Shown: positions 33,170 to 44,798 of the stretch, one piece after another
Layout of the letters: every line of letters starts with the position of its first letter
How positions within the stretch are numbered: position 1 is the first letter of the stretch
Source of the DNA: Apiotrichum sp. Y4204
Lineage: Eukaryota; Basidiomycota; Tremellomycetes; Trichosporonales; Trichosporonaceae
Assembly: GCA_025531455.1 (NCBI GenBank)
Contig: JAMYHL010000037.1
Location: 351,607 to 415,606 of the forward strand
Length of the DNA: 64,000 nt
Reading direction: 5' to 3'
Notes under the pieces: model-generated
What the model saw: the letters and a program-made list of their open reading frames with translations, nothing else
Told to the model about the DNA's origin: nothing
Database searches by the model: none
Program-made: the position numbers and the translations under genes

Positions 33170-35594
33170 CTAGTGCTCGCACAGATTGAAAGAGGAACTG
33201 TAAAGAACCTCGGAGGTTGACTGGTCGAGACCTTTGCGCTCCTCCATGAGCTCCTCGCGGAGCTTCTTGGCCTCGTTGAGCGAATAAGGGCAGGCAAGGT
33301 CGTCATAGATCATTTGGGCGAGCTCGGGCGGCAGCTTGCTCTCGACATTTGTAAGACTGCCCCAGTGCTTCTGCTGTGGCGGTACGTTGGCCGTGGAGAT
33401 GACAGGCGCCTTGGGGTCGACAAGGAACAGGGCGAGAATCTTGCGATGGCCAGGCTTCGTCTTGTCTGCGAGCTCGAACGGCTGCACTTGGTGCTGGTAC
33501 ACGTTCGGGAATGCGAGAAGACGTCCCTCGCGAGTGTCGACATCGCCAAGCAGAACAAGAGCATCCTCCTTCCCCTCGTTGCCGTACAGGTGGTCAAACG
33601 TGGCGTGGTCTCCCTGCTCGTACTCGAACGTCATGGCAAACTGCTCCGCATCGCCAACGGTGCGGAAAGCGAGTCGGCTCGGAGTCACGTTATCATTGTC
33701 GTAGTAGTATAGGGCGGTAGCACAGATGTGTTCGTTTAACTGGCCTTCAATGTGCCACGAGCCACCGGGGTACGACGGCTTCTCGGGCGTGAGCTCGATG
33801 TTGGCAAGCTTGACGATCACTTGGATTCTCGACGTGTCCGTATAGGGCGTGAACCAGGGGCCGCCAGTCCTGTAGTTCTCAAACCCAAGGAAAGTGTAGG
33901 GAATTGGTTCGGGCATGACAACCTCGTGAGTCTTCGCAAACCATGCGTCGTCTGCATCTTCGCGCTTCTCCCACGCCTCATCCTCGTCGTCCTCTCCGTC
34001 CTCCTCTATTTGCTCGTCGCTTGGCCGGCCCGGGCGGTTTTCTTTGTGGCAACACTCCCACTCGGAGTTTTCGCAAATGTTGGGGACGCCACAAATCCTC
34101 TCCGCGCGAAGAGCCTGAATACGGGAACGAGACAGGCGCTCCCCGGGCTTCTGGTACCGCGGCTCGCTCCTAGGGTCCTCCAGCATGGCGCTCCACGACA
34201 TTGTCTGTTCGTAGACGGCAGACCACAGCGGAAGGGAGGCATCGATGACCTTCTCGATGGCGGCGTATAGATCCTTGTTCTCGGCAGGAGGCAGGTTGTT
34301 GATATAGCTCAGAATCTTGGCAGACGAGCTCACGTCCACCTCAGCAGGGAGCCACTGGAACTTTGTCGAGTAGAGATGCCTGGTGTTGTATCCCTTCGAA
34401 GGCTTGTAATCGGGAACGGGGATCGTTTCGCCACTAGCGTATGCGGTCATGCAAGTGTCAAGTGTGAGGTCACGGTCGGCGAGGATTCGAGTTTTGCCAT
34501 ACACCAGGGGCCAGAGGGAGGGGTGAACGAGGTCGAGGACCTGCCATCGCGTGAGCTCAAGCTCCACCGTGAGAATAGCTCACCTGCTCATTGCTTCCCG
34601 GGTGCCAGTCTTTCTCATCCGCAGGGACATCCTCCAGAGGCTTAACAGCCTTGCGGAGCGCCTCCTTGACGTCCCCAGTCACGGCAGTGTCGCTCTTGAA
34701 CACGCCCGTTGCGCCATCCAGGGTTCCGACAATTTCATGCGCCTTGTACAGCTCCGCCTTGTCGCGCAGCTCCTTGATGCAGAAGTCGAACATGGCGTCG
34801 GAGAAACCGTGGGAGAGCGGCAGCTTGGGCGCTTTCTCGTTCTTGAGCTTGTTCTGGTACGCTTCTGAGAGCTCTTTGGCAATTTCACGCTCCATGTCGG
34901 AGTCGAGCCCATAGTCGTCGCTGTCGACGTTGCTCCCGCGACCCGAAAAGAGGCCATCGACAAGGCTGTCGGGGCCGTCATCGTCATCGTCATCCTCCTC
35001 CTCGTCGTCGTCGTCTTCATCATCCTCATCGTTGTCGTTCTCGTCTTCCTCAGGTCCCTCGGCGGCGCTTCCTGTATCGGCGTTGACATTCGCATCCTTC
35101 TCGACATCGTTGGCATCGCTGTCGCCGGTGTTCTCCGTTGCTGCGGTCTCCTCGCCCGCGACAGCCGGAGACTTGGCCCCCGCTTCCGGGGCATCTGCAG
35201 CAGCCTCCTCAGCATCCGATTCAGCCTCGGAGCCGTCATCGTCCTGGTCCTGGTCCTGGTCCTGGTCGTTGTCATTCTCGTAGTCCTTGTATCTGTTGTC
35301 CCATTCCTCATCGATCTCCTTTTGAGACGCAGACTGCAGGGCAACGAGCTCGGCAATCTCCTTCTTCCACTTGCCCACAATCGTCTCGTCGTACACTTTC
35401 TCCCACCACCGCGGCTTCTCAGTTACGTGGTTGATGAACCAGAGCATGCCGCGCTCGCGGACCGTCGGTGTGTTCGATAGCCAGTTCTGCACGGCCGAGG
35501 GGAAGAAGCCTGCGGGGGTGTGCGGCTTAACGCCGACGGGCGCGCGCGTGTACACCTCGAGAGGGAGGCCGAAGCCAGGTCGTTCGAGCGGCAT
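33170..35594 (-). CDS. DUF4246 family protein (fungal, putative Fe(II)/2-oxoglutarate oxygenase fold)
   Basis: Two exons, 34584-35594 and 33170-34540, joined by a 43-nt phase-0 intron, 793 aa. Signature DUF4246 blocks are WFINHVTEKPRWWEKVYDE near the N-terminus, GEDGED-linked middle parts, VIVKLANIELTPEKPSYPGG, SWHIEGQLNEHICATALYYY and LLAFPNVYQHQVQPFEL followed by GHRKILALFLVDP. H600-x-E602, H687 and R703 could be the iron and 2-oxoglutarate ligands of a double-stranded beta-helix, but that assignment is inference. About residues 105-210 form an extremely acidic Asp/Glu run (DQDQDQDQDDD and EDDDDDDG) inserted between conserved blocks, longer than I would expect for the family. Function and substrate are unknown. 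Confidence 0.85.
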
Positions 35595-37210
35595 CGCGGA
35601 GGTGCAAGATGAGTGGGCAGTGGAGGGATGAAAGAGAGGAGGAGCGCTGGGGGTCGAGAGTACGGATTATAAGCAATCAGGACAATGGTCTGTGCGCGAT
35701 AGTCCAGTCACGGCCAGTCAGCTCTATACTGGGCTGTCCCGGCGCCGCGGGAACAGGGCTTGGCACCGGCAGAAGCGCAAGACGTTTGCACTCTGGAGAT
35801 AGGGAGGAATTGGGCGCAAAAGGGAGTGGGGGGGCGCACGCCAATTGAGACGCGTTTCAAAAAGGCACAACATTGCACCGGGACAGAGAGGCACAGGATC
35901 ACCGGCTTCGCGTAAAGGGCCCAGGGCCCCAGGGCGGCCCTTTTCCATTTGTTGTTCCATACTGCCGATCCCCACAGTTTCATTACCCGGATTTCAAATG
36001 TGGTAAGCTTAACTACAGTAACCACAGGGCTGGATCCAACCTTGGTACACAGAAACCAGATGTCGTGTTGTTACTGCTGCACCAGAGTTCTCATGTACGG
36101 CAGCTGCAAACCACCGGCTCTACTTGGGAGCTACCCCGGGCGCTAGCACCTTTCCATCGGGCCTGATCGTGATGAAGCCGGCTTACTGAGCGCCCTTGCC
36201 CCTCTGCACCTGCGGTAAGCAGGGACCAGAGCCAACAACCTCCACCTTCGCGTTCACGCGCATCCAGTCCATTGGCCTGTCGAGGAGGGACAGAAGAAGA
36301 CGCATTCGGTGGTCTGTTCCGATGACGTTCCACATTCCTGGCTTTAAATACTGTCGCTCTGGTCATTAATGAAAAGCGCGCTCGCCGAGGCCATGCGGCG
36401 TCTTCCTGACAAAGGGCGTAAGCTGGATAAGCATTTCGCGGGACTGTAGTTTGATGGGGCAAATCGTGCGCCAACCCCGTGTAGTTCTTGCTGATCATTG
36501 TATCAGGCAGCGTCTTAAGGCAGCCAGGTGCCAGCCACAGATGCACAGACTGCTGCCCAAACGTCAGGTGATCAGGTGATGAGCCACCCGGCAGATCCAG
36601 TTACAATCCATTGATCCATTGTCCATTGATCCATTGATCCATTGATGATCTGTGCAGCTGTGCAGGATTGTCGTTTCCCCACTGGTTGATCGACAGGGGA
36701 CTAGGGGACGTGATCTACAGAAACTCCTCCGATCCCCCGGCTCCATCCCCACCGGCTCCACTTCTCTCTATTCACCACTCAGCGCGTCACGACGGTGGAT
36801 AACATGCGGCCCGCACCGCATCGCAACGAGCATCTTGGGGATCATAGAGGTCGGCGTCGGGACGCCGTCGACGACAGCTGTAGGCGAGCTCTCACAAAGG
36901 CGATACCAGAACGCTGGCGATGGAGGACGAGGCGGCATGCAATGCAGGAGGGGAGCAACGTTATCATTGTTTTGAACCTGTATCACCTGTCAGTTAAAAT
37001 GCATAAAACTGATCTATCTGACAGGGGTCCGTGGATAAAATGCATTTATCTGACAAGAGTCCGGGACCCAGGTCCGGGGACGCAAGACTTGGACTTGAGA
37101 CCCAGGACCTAGTCGGCCAAAAGAGTTTCATTAGGAACTGCATTACAAACTTGATTAGGAAACAGTGTCGGCTCACTCCTGGCGGACAAGCATTTCAAAA
37201 GGATATCCAA
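35595..37210. other. Gene-poor spacer before tRNA-Glu (1.6 kb)
   Basis: No gene supported. It contains the ATTGATCC tandem repeat (36606-36650, listed separately). Confidence 0.45.
36606..36650. repeat. Short tandem repeat, ATTGATCC-type
   Basis: About five copies of an 8-9 nt unit (ATTGATCC, one variant ATTGTCC) in 45 bp. Simple sequence; no gene association is seen. Confidence 0.7.
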
Positions 37211-37307
37211 TCTTCGCTAGTATATCGGTTAGTATAATCGCCTCTCAAGAGAGAGCCTTCTAATCAGAAGATCGCGATAGAGCAGGGTTCGACTCCCTGG
37301 CGGAGAA
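37211..37307 (+). tRNA. tRNA-Glu (CTC anticodon) with 25-nt intron
   Basis: The sequence folds as a canonical tRNA once an intron is removed. Acceptor TCTTCGC pairs with GCGGAGA, then T8 A9, a D-arm with GGTTAG, anticodon stem ATCGC/GCGAT with loop CTCTCA plus C (anticodon CTC at 37244-37246), and T-arm CAGGG-TTCGACT-CCCTG; the discriminator is A37307. The mature length is 72 nt. The intron (37248-37272) sits after position 37 as expected, and its GAG repeats can pair with the anticodon. Both internal promoter boxes are present (A box from TAGTATATCGG, B box GGTTCGACTCC) and a T6 run follows at 37311. The intron itself contains CTTCTAATCAGAAG, which mimics a tRNA-Arg(TCT) anticodon arm. Confidence 0.9.
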
Positions 37308-37310
37308 ATC

Positions 37311-37316
37311 TTTTTT
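37311..37316 (+). terminator. RNA polymerase III terminator of tRNA-Glu
   Basis: Six consecutive T residues starting 4 nt after the discriminator base. Confidence 0.85.
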
Positions 37317-38276
37317 GCCCTCGGCCGCTGGGCCTTGACTCACGGGCTATCGGAGTCGCAGAGTCGTGTTTTTTTTCTTTCTCTTCATGTGGTATCCATG
37401 TGCACCATGTGGCCCGGGCTCACGGTTGCTGCGTCCACGAGCTTGTTACCGATTGCCGAGATGACCTTGGGAGTAGATAGGTCGGTAATCCTGTTGGCGT
37501 CCCGCTGCACATTCACTTGGGTCGTCAGTCGACAACAGTGCCGTGCCGCTCGATGTGGATGGCAGATGGGGAACGTAAAGAAGAGGGAAACGCTCCATTC
37601 ACCGACCCCAGTCGCTGCTTTTATAGCCTGCCCGACTGGGAGTGTGCCACATTAGCGTGCTTGAGTGAGACTAGTAGTGGAGACCGTCAGCAACAGATGC
37701 GCTATACTGCGACATGCCCTCGTGGCGATTCAATGTGTTCATATTATATATTATAGTCCGTCGTGCGTGAACTTAGGAGACCGAATGGTCTTCCCAGTAT
37801 GGCTGAGGTGAATGTGGACGCAGTCACGAGGTCTTATCGCACCTGTCTCCCATGGTCCTCTGAGGCGGGTTCGTTGACAATCCGAGTCAAGCGTATTGCC
37901 ACCCAGTGGAGATGTTCAACAACTCGCTGGATCGCTGGATCGTGGCTGCAAGCTGAGCTGGCTATGAGTAAGTGACGTTAGAGTGTCAGATCTCAGTAAG
38001 GTATGACACCTCTCATTTGCTCTCTCCCACCCTCTCCCACCCCGCTCTCCACCCATCATCTGCTCCCCTCCTGTTGTCCACCACACTCTCCAACTCGGCA
38101 TTCGTTCTGCGAGACCCTAATACATTCCTGGTACCAAGGCCCTGGGGCTGCGCTATGCAAGGCCGTTCCTCGCTCCTCTAGAAGAGCGAGAACAAACGGG
38201 GGATGGGGGACGGCGATCGGATAAAAGGAAAGACTAATCGTGCATGTCTACACCACTCGAGTCGTCGTTTTTGTGC
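37317..38276. other. Spacer between tRNA-Glu and RPL33
   Basis: About 0.96 kb. It has an AT-rich patch (ATATTATATATTATAG, about 37740-37755) and no gene that I can support. Confidence 0.45.
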
Positions 38277-39127
38277 TTAGATGGTCGAGGGGAAGAGCAT
38301 GATGCGGCACGAAGCACCGAACACCTTGGCGGGGAGGTTCGAGGTGAACTCGGACTTGACGACGCCCGAGTTGCCGTGGGGGCGCGAGACACGGCCCCAG
38401 ATGACACGAACACGCGAACCGTTGATCTCGCGCTTGGCCTTGTAGACGTAGGCAATGCGCTGCGGGGTTAGCACTGTGACTGTTTGGAGGACACTGGGTC
38501 TGCTGGCATGTCGTGAGACGGGGATCGCAAGTGGGTTGTTGTTCAAAACAACTCGAGAGCAAGCTGAACTGCGAGGCCTAACGCTCTGCCAGATGCTCCA
38601 GACAGCGCGATCGCTGCTGTCGCTCTCTGGCAGATTCTTCTAGCCTCGCCCGAGCTCATTCTCCCTCCCCATGGCAGCCCTCGGCCAAACGGCACCACTT
38701 GCTCCTTTCCGTCCCATCTCGCCCGTCCTTCCATGCCAGCAGTCGATCGCCACTAACCTTGCCGAGGTAGGAGCGCGCGGCCTCCTTGGAGTCGACACCC
38801 TCAATCGCAACAAGCGACTGGTTGGGGCGCGAGTTGCGCTTTCCACGCTTGTGGCCGAGGATGCGGCCCTTGGTGTAGAGACTGGATCAAGGCGATATCA
38901 AACAACAGGCATAGACATCGAGCGCGCGGGGGGAAGATGGTATCGCGAGTCCGGGGTGTTCGCGAGCGCGGGAGAGGACATCGAAAAAAATACGCGGATC
39001 GAGATCGGGTACAGCGGTGAAGACGGAGAATCGGCGTCAGCATTACATCCAAGACAGTCTCCTCGTCGCCATCGTAGTCGTCGTCGCTGTTCGCTGTCCT
39101 GTCCTGTACTCACCGACCGGAACCCAT
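38277..39127 (-). CDS. RPL33: 60S ribosomal protein eL33 (RPL33/RPL35A)
   Basis: Structural protein of the large ribosomal subunit. Exons 39114-39127 (14 nt), 38758-38881 and 38277-38459 give 106 aa, the usual eukaryotic length. It begins MGSGRLYTKGRILGHKRGKR, and the core RIAYVYKAKREINGSRVRVI, WGRVSRPHGNSGVVKSEF and SNLPAKVFGASCRIMLFPS is unmistakable. Introns of 232 and 298 nt are much longer than elsewhere in the window, a common trait of ribosomal protein genes. I looked for box C/D snoRNA signals in them and saw none. The upstream region carries a long CAGC/CCAG repeat (39213-39319), which may lie in the promoter. Confidence 0.97.
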
Positions 39128-41802
39128 TTCGTTAGTTTTGACGGATAGAGGAACGGACACAGAGTCAGTTGGGTGAGCGGTGACAAGCAGCAGCGAGGAG
39201 TCGGCGAGCACACAGCCAGCCAGCCAGCAGCCAGCAAACCAGCAAACCAGCAACCAGCCAGCCAGCTGCCAGGCTCCAGCCAGCAGCCAAACCAGTCCGA
39301 GCCAGCCAGCCAGCCAGACTCCACCACCCCACCCAAAATGACTTCTCCACCGAGGACCACGCCGGTCAACCAGCCAGCGACCAAGTCGGCTTTGCTTCAG
39401 CCCTCTCATGTGGCCCCAGCCAGGGTGGCGGACGAAAAAAACCCTTCCTCTGCCTTCCAAACCACGGGAGCAAATTGAACTCGGCCGGGCGAAATTTGGG
39501 TGCCACATTCGGTCTCATCGACCTCTGTCGGCGATAAATCTTATCACCGAAAAGCGGAAGTATTCCGAGGAGCTCACCCATGCACCCAGCTCTGTCAGCC
39601 ACCGAGGGCCATACAAGCGAGCACTAGTTCATCACCCAGGACAATCTCATTGACGCCGCCGCCACCCACCTGTCCTGCATGCTGTATGCTGCACACTCTG
39701 CTTGATCTGCATGATCGACGGTCGCCAACTACGTCATTTAGTTTGCATCTTTGCAGGTCGGTTGCGTATCGAACCCCCCAGCCACAAGTCATAAACAACA
39801 ATCATTGGATCCAACAGCCATCGGGCCAACTGCATGCTGCTCGCACGATGAAACTCAACAAGAATAACAATGACAGGCCTGTAGAGCTGCAAAAGTCAGA
39901 AACACAGCATATGTGACGCATAAAGACTACCGGGTTGCCTGGGCAACTCGCATTCACACGCCTACTGTAGGTGAACGTTACGAAGCGCACAAGCTCTGAG
40001 CACTCGGCGTTGCCATTCGTATTTGCTTGAACGACATGCGCCTGATAACAGTCAACAGCAGAAGTCTCGGCGCTCAGGAGGGCATGCAGGGATGAGGTCT
40101 CTGATATACCCTCGGAGCTGTGCAACGGACTGGACGTGTTGATGTAACGTTACGGCCGACGGAGAGGGATCGCGCCGGGGAAGTTCGGCATCTTGCGATC
40201 CATAATATTTCGCCGCAGCACATAGTAGTGAAGAGGCCAAAATCAACCTGATGTTACAAGTAGACCGAGGGTGGAAATCTTGAGAACGGCACCGAGCTGC
40301 ACCGAGGTACCGATGTGAAAATGCAGGGTTACCGTGTTGACGGGAATACTAGTCGGCGCGGCAGCCTCCGAGACCCAGGGACATGGAGAAAGTACGAGAT
40401 TGAAACCCTCCAAAAAAACCCTCCCAAGCTTGAGTAGTCTCACGAGCTCATGAGTAGAGCGCTGATGGCTCTGATCGAAAAGCGTGAAGCATGCATGCAC
40501 TTGAGCCAAAGTGTGAGCGCATGGATGGGCAGAGCGCGAGCCTTCTCCTCCAACCTTTCAGGGCAGACAAAAAAAAGAAGCTCAGGAGGATTATGAGAGT
40601 GGGAGTGCCAAGAGTGCGTAAACCTCTGTTTACCTCTACACCCAGTCTGATTCGGCCGGCAGATTGGCAGAGGTGCTGGTTATTAATACGCACCATACAC
40701 CAACCCGTTCCCTTTGCCAAGACAATGTTTTCATGGAGAAACTACGCATGCCAAACCGGCCAAAAAGCTTGTCTTGCTGGTTCTGGTCAATTAAGATACC
40801 GAATGGGAGGATGACCCAAGGATGATGAGAGGTGGGAGATTGTTTGACTCGAGAGAGTTTGGGCGTTCTTGCAATGAATGCACAAAGGAACGCTAAACAT
40901 TAGACAGTCTGCTGTGCGTGCATTTTTTGTACCTGAGTAGCTTATAGCTGAGTGAGACAACTACGCGAGTGTCCAGAAAACGACGCCCCAACGCGCCCAG
41001 TTCCCATGGATTCCCACTCTGCAGAGTTTGAATACGAGAATGCCCACCGCGCCTGTTCTCCCTCCGCTCTTGTCCTGTTGCTTCCCGCGCGCGCCCCGCG
41101 CTGGAGCGGTCCCACTCTTCTGTGCCTCTGGGACGTCGCATTCCTGTGGGCTCCTGAGTTGTCTCTATGATGTCTGACATCACCTTGTCGGCCATTTAAC
41201 GCACATAATCGCCGTTTGCCGCACCGGCTCGCGATCAAAACTTCCCTTTGGATCCCTTTTGGATCCCTTTTGGATGGCTTGGACGCGCCGGGCGGCATGT
41301 TTGGCATTCTATTGAACCTTAGCGAGCGGTCCACACACGCCACACACGCGTACCCACGGACACTCTTTACACACTGGGCCGCCCTCGGTACCCTCTGTCC
41401 TTGTGCTCAGGACATGAGCAGGGCAATCGCACCCCGACGCCACTTCCCGAAGCACCTGAGCTGGCTCGCTCAACCTGCCTGAACCTTTTCTTTGAACACC
41501 GCCTGTTTGCCCGAGCTCGAGACCGTCCGTCCGCTCTCGACGAACGCGCGCCAATACAAAATGTTATCATGCGAATGGATGGTCCTTCTCAGCCTCCCAC
41601 ACACACCCTATAACTCATTCGCACGGTTGATTTCTTTTCTCTCTCCCGTTCTCTTCTCGTCGTGTGTGGCACCCCTTTCTCCCTTCGAACCGGACAATCT
41701 CTCCAAGTCCTCCGACTTGATTCACGCTCATTAACACTCTTTTAATTTCTGGCCCCCGCCTCTTGATTCTCTTGTCCCCGCACCGACACGGCACCACACA
41801 CG
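39128..41802. other. Gene-poor region between RPL33 and chitin deacetylase (2.7 kb)
   Basis: The proximal part (39213-39319) is a CAGC-rich repeat. A 100-codon minus-strand ATG frame (40893-41195) has no family resemblance. CT-rich sequence at about 41630-41800 probably belongs to the chitin deacetylase promoter and 5' UTR. No other gene seen. Confidence 0.45.
39213..39319. repeat. CAGC/CCAGCAAA simple repeat upstream of RPL33
   Basis: About 107 bp composed almost entirely of CAGC, CCAG and CAGCAAAC units in imperfect tandem, starting 86 bp upstream of the RPL33 ATG. Either a transcribed UTR repeat or a promoter simple repeat. Confidence 0.75.
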
Positions 41803-43222
41803 ATGCCCAGCATTCTCTCCATCTCGGCGCTCATCGCGTCCATCGGCGCCGTTGTCGCGCAGGCCCCCGAGGGCTCGCAGGCCGCCGCCCCCTACTCCAT
41901 CCCGTAAGTGAATACCCCGGGGAGAAGCAGTTGAGATATGAAGAACACGCCTCTCCTGCCAGCTATGATCAAGTTTCCTATGGCCCACCGAGCTCACGCC
42001 CAGCCCGCTTTCCGAGATCACAAAGGGCGCCCCTGCCCAGCAGACTCCCGGGATTACAAAGACCTGGACTCCCGGCTCGCCGGCGCCGACCTATGTCCCC
42101 GGCGCGCCTGCGATCCCCAAGCCGCAGCCCATCTCCAACTACCCCACCGTCGACAAGATCCCGCCGACCGACTCGCCCGAGGTCAAGCAGTGGATCTCGG
42201 AGATTGACTGGTCCAAGGTCCCGACCTTCTCGAACACGACCGGCGAGTGTGGCACCTCGCCCGAGGCCGCCAAGGAGCGCGAGCGCTGCTGGTGGACATG
42301 TACCTCGTGCACGCGCCCGACCGACATCACCGAGTGCCCGGACAAGATGACCTGGGGTCTCTCGTTCGACGACGGACCCTCCGAGCACACCCCCGTTCTC
42401 CTCAACTACCTCAACCAGAACAACATCACCACTACCTGGTTCCTCGTCGGCTCGCGTGTCATTGAGCTCCCTGAGATTGTCGTTGCGCAGTACCAGACTG
42501 GCCACCAGCTGTCCGGCCACACTTGGTCGCACCACGCCCTCACTTCGCTGACCAACGAGCAAATCGTTGCTGAGCTCGGCTGGACCTCGAAGGCCATGCG
42601 TGATGTCACCGGTGTCACCCCCAACACCTTCCGTCCCCCCTTCGGTGACATTGACGACCGTGTCCGTGCCATTGCCGCGCAGATGGGCCTTACCCCCATT
42701 ATGTGGACCGGCCACAACGGCATGAGCTTCGACACTAACGACTGGTCCATCAACACCGGCAAGGAGACCGGCGAGTCGACCTACAAGCGTTTCCAGGACA
42801 TCCTGACCAAGAACGTGCCCCAGCTCAACACGGGCTTCATCGTCCTCGAGCACGACCTGTACCAGTACACTGTCGACATTGCCGTCGGATACCTCATCCC
42901 TCTTGCCCTCCAGTCCAAGTTCCTCCTCCAGTCCGTCAGCGACTGCCTCAAGATCCCGCTTGCCGACACCTTCCACGAGACCTCGCGGAACCTCACCACC
43001 ACCCAGATCACCGCCGTCCCCTCGGGCACCTTCTTCCAGCCCAAGGTTGGCCCCCAGGCCACCACGACTGCCGCCCACAACGCCTCCGCCTCGGCCGGCG
43101 GCAACTCGACCCAGAACACCGCCGCGCCCGCTGCCGGTGCCAACAACAACTCGGCCTGGAACACTGCCGCGCCCCTTGGTCTGGTCCTCGGTGCCCTTGC
43201 GGCCTCCATGGTTCTCGCTTAA
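41803..43222 (+). CDS. CDA: Chitin deacetylase, GPI-anchored (NodB domain, CE4)
   Basis: Converts cell-wall chitin to chitosan at the cell surface. Exons 41803-41903 and 42004-43222 (acceptor CTCACGCCCAG; nearer AGs give the wrong frame), 439 aa. There is a signal peptide (MPSILSISALIASIGAVVAQ). The CE4 motifs are in order: FDDGP with D156/D157, HTWSHH from residue 206 (His210 ligand), RPPFGDIDDR, DTNDW and LEHDLYQY. Upstream cysteine-rich CWWTCTSCTRP is typical of the Cryptococcus Cda proteins. The C-terminus is Ala/Asn/Ser/Thr-rich with a final hydrophobic stretch (LGLVLGALAASMVLA), consistent with a GPI signal. It is convergent with MPP6. The family is sure; the orthologue number among CDA1-3 is not assigned. 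Confidence 0.95.
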
Positions 43223-43708
43223 TGCACGAACAACCTGGACCCTAATGTTAGATTTATAGCATTCATAGTAACCCGCAGCGGACATTAATGCATTGCTGCA
43301 TGATCAATGAGTTTCCTGCTGCTGTCGAGAGGAATGGAGGAGGGTCGGCTCTGCTACGTTGTGAAGGTATTGCCAGAGGCCCGATGAGTTGCTCGGCGTG
43401 CATCAGTCTGCCAGATGTGGTCCAGATCGTCCAAATGGCTCGCCAGCGTCTCTCGATAAGAACTGATCAATGCCGGATGAGTTCTGGGTAAGTAGTCAGA
43501 TAACCGACAATCAGCGCACCGCCACGTATCCTGCTGATAGCGCCCTATCTCCTAGGCGATACTGAACCACACCGCATGCGCCCCAGCCACCGTAACGTAG
43601 CCCGAAAGATGTACATCGCCATGCTAGCCAAATGATATGCGCTCCCTCCCGCTCCAAGACAAAGAAAACATGCGCCCCAGCGATCACAAGGGCCACAAGC
43701 GCCCGCGC
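43223..43708. other. Convergent 3' spacer, CDA / MPP6
   Basis: 486 bp between two stop codons. Nothing recognised. Confidence 0.5.
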
Positions 43709-44580
43709 TCACTTCTTGCCCTTGTTCTTCTTCTTCTCCTTCTTCTTGGCCGCTTTGAGCGCCTTCTCCCGCTCGTCGAGGGTGCTCGGCGCGTTCGTCG
43801 CCTTGGTCGCGTTCTTCGCATTCGGCGCACTCTTGGCGTTCTTCGCGCGCTTCGCCGCCCCGTCCTCTCCCGCAGGGTGCGCCCGCTTCTTCCCCGCTGT
43901 CGGTGTCGACGCGCCGCTTCCCCCCGGTGTCGGTGTCGGCGAGACTGAAACAGCCTTCATCCCGGCTATCGTCGCACGCAGCTTGTCCCCTGTCCGTGGG
44001 GAGTCAAAGCCCGCTGGCCGCTGGAACGCCCGTGGCTTTTGTTCCGGTACCGGTGCGCTCTGGATGTCAACTGGGTCGCGACAACGAAAGAACCCACCAT
44101 ACTCTCCTCCTTCTTCTTCCCCTTCTCCCTCCCCTTCTCTCTGCTCTCCTTCCGCGTAGCGACCACCTCCTCCATCTCCCCATCGCTCCGGAGAACAGCC
44201 TCAATCTCCTCCTCGTCGCTCTCCTTCACTTCCTCCTCCTTCTCCCCGAACCCGCCAAACGCCCGCCGTCCTCCACCCATCCCCACCTCCGGCGCCTCCA
44301 TGAAGGGGAGGTACGACGACACAAACGACACCTGCACGCTCGGCTGGCGGGAGGGCCCTGCGTGCGCGCGCCGCGGAAGGACCCATTTGCCCTCCTCTTC
44401 TGCCGCCGTTGATGCTGCGGGAGCCGGGGCTGGCGTGCCCGGCGCGGAGGGAGCGGACGGAGCGCCCGGGGTCGCGGCTGGTGACGCAGAAGTGGGCTTT
44501 GCCGGGGATGCAGCGGCGTTGCGCGCGGCCGCGCGCTGCATAAACTTGAGATTCAGCGTTCCGGCCGAAAGCGACGACAT
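43709..44580 (-). CDS. MPP6: MPP6-family nuclear exosome cofactor
   Basis: MPP6 bridges the nuclear RNA exosome and its helicase Mtr4 in rRNA maturation and RNA surveillance. Exons 44103-44580 and 43709-44070 (32-nt intron, phase 1), 279 aa. The conserved N-terminal element LNLKFMQR (residues 9-16) and the downstream RRAFGGF (105-111) match the two short motifs that define this otherwise disordered family. The middle is acidic (KESDEEEIEAVL) and the C-terminus strongly basic (KKKEKKKNKGKK), typical of RNA-binding exosome cofactors. It is larger than human (160 aa) and yeast (186 aa) MPP6 because of Pro/Ala linkers. It is divergent from MED4, with 218 bp between the two start codons. Confidence 0.78.
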
Positions 44581-44798
44581 GGCGCGAGATGAATGTGGGA
44601 TGTGGGAGATGCAGAAGAGAGTTTACCATCTCGAGAGCTTTGATAGCTCGCTCGCTGGTATGGGAGTTTGTAAAGTGACGCAAATTGACGCGGACAATAG
44701 ATCATCTCCGTATTTCTCACAACCGCCTTTATTGACCAGTTCTATTGATCTCCTCTTTGCCTTTTGTTGTTGTCCTTTTTGTTGTTGTCCACACCACC

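Noticed and set aside
37211..37307. Reading the tRNA as tRNA-Arg(TCT)
   Set aside because: The 5' stem needed to pair with TCAGA is missing and the body would be too long; the Glu(CTC) reading gives all four stems and a 72-nt product.
38460..39113. snoRNA in the long RPL33 introns
   Set aside because: No TGATGA C box found on the coding strand in either intron.
39213..39319. CRISPR-like array
   Set aside because: Simple CAGC repeat without unique spacers, in a eukaryotic context.
40893..41195. 100-codon minus-strand ATG frame
   Set aside because: No family resemblance, no neighbours or splice support, and a similar frame exists on the other strand.
41914..42003. Earlier acceptors (CTGCCAG, ATCAAG) for the chitin deacetylase intron
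   Set aside because: CTGCCAG gives the wrong frame; ATCAAG is in frame but a poor acceptor, whereas CTCACGCCCAG fits the branch-acceptor pattern of the window.
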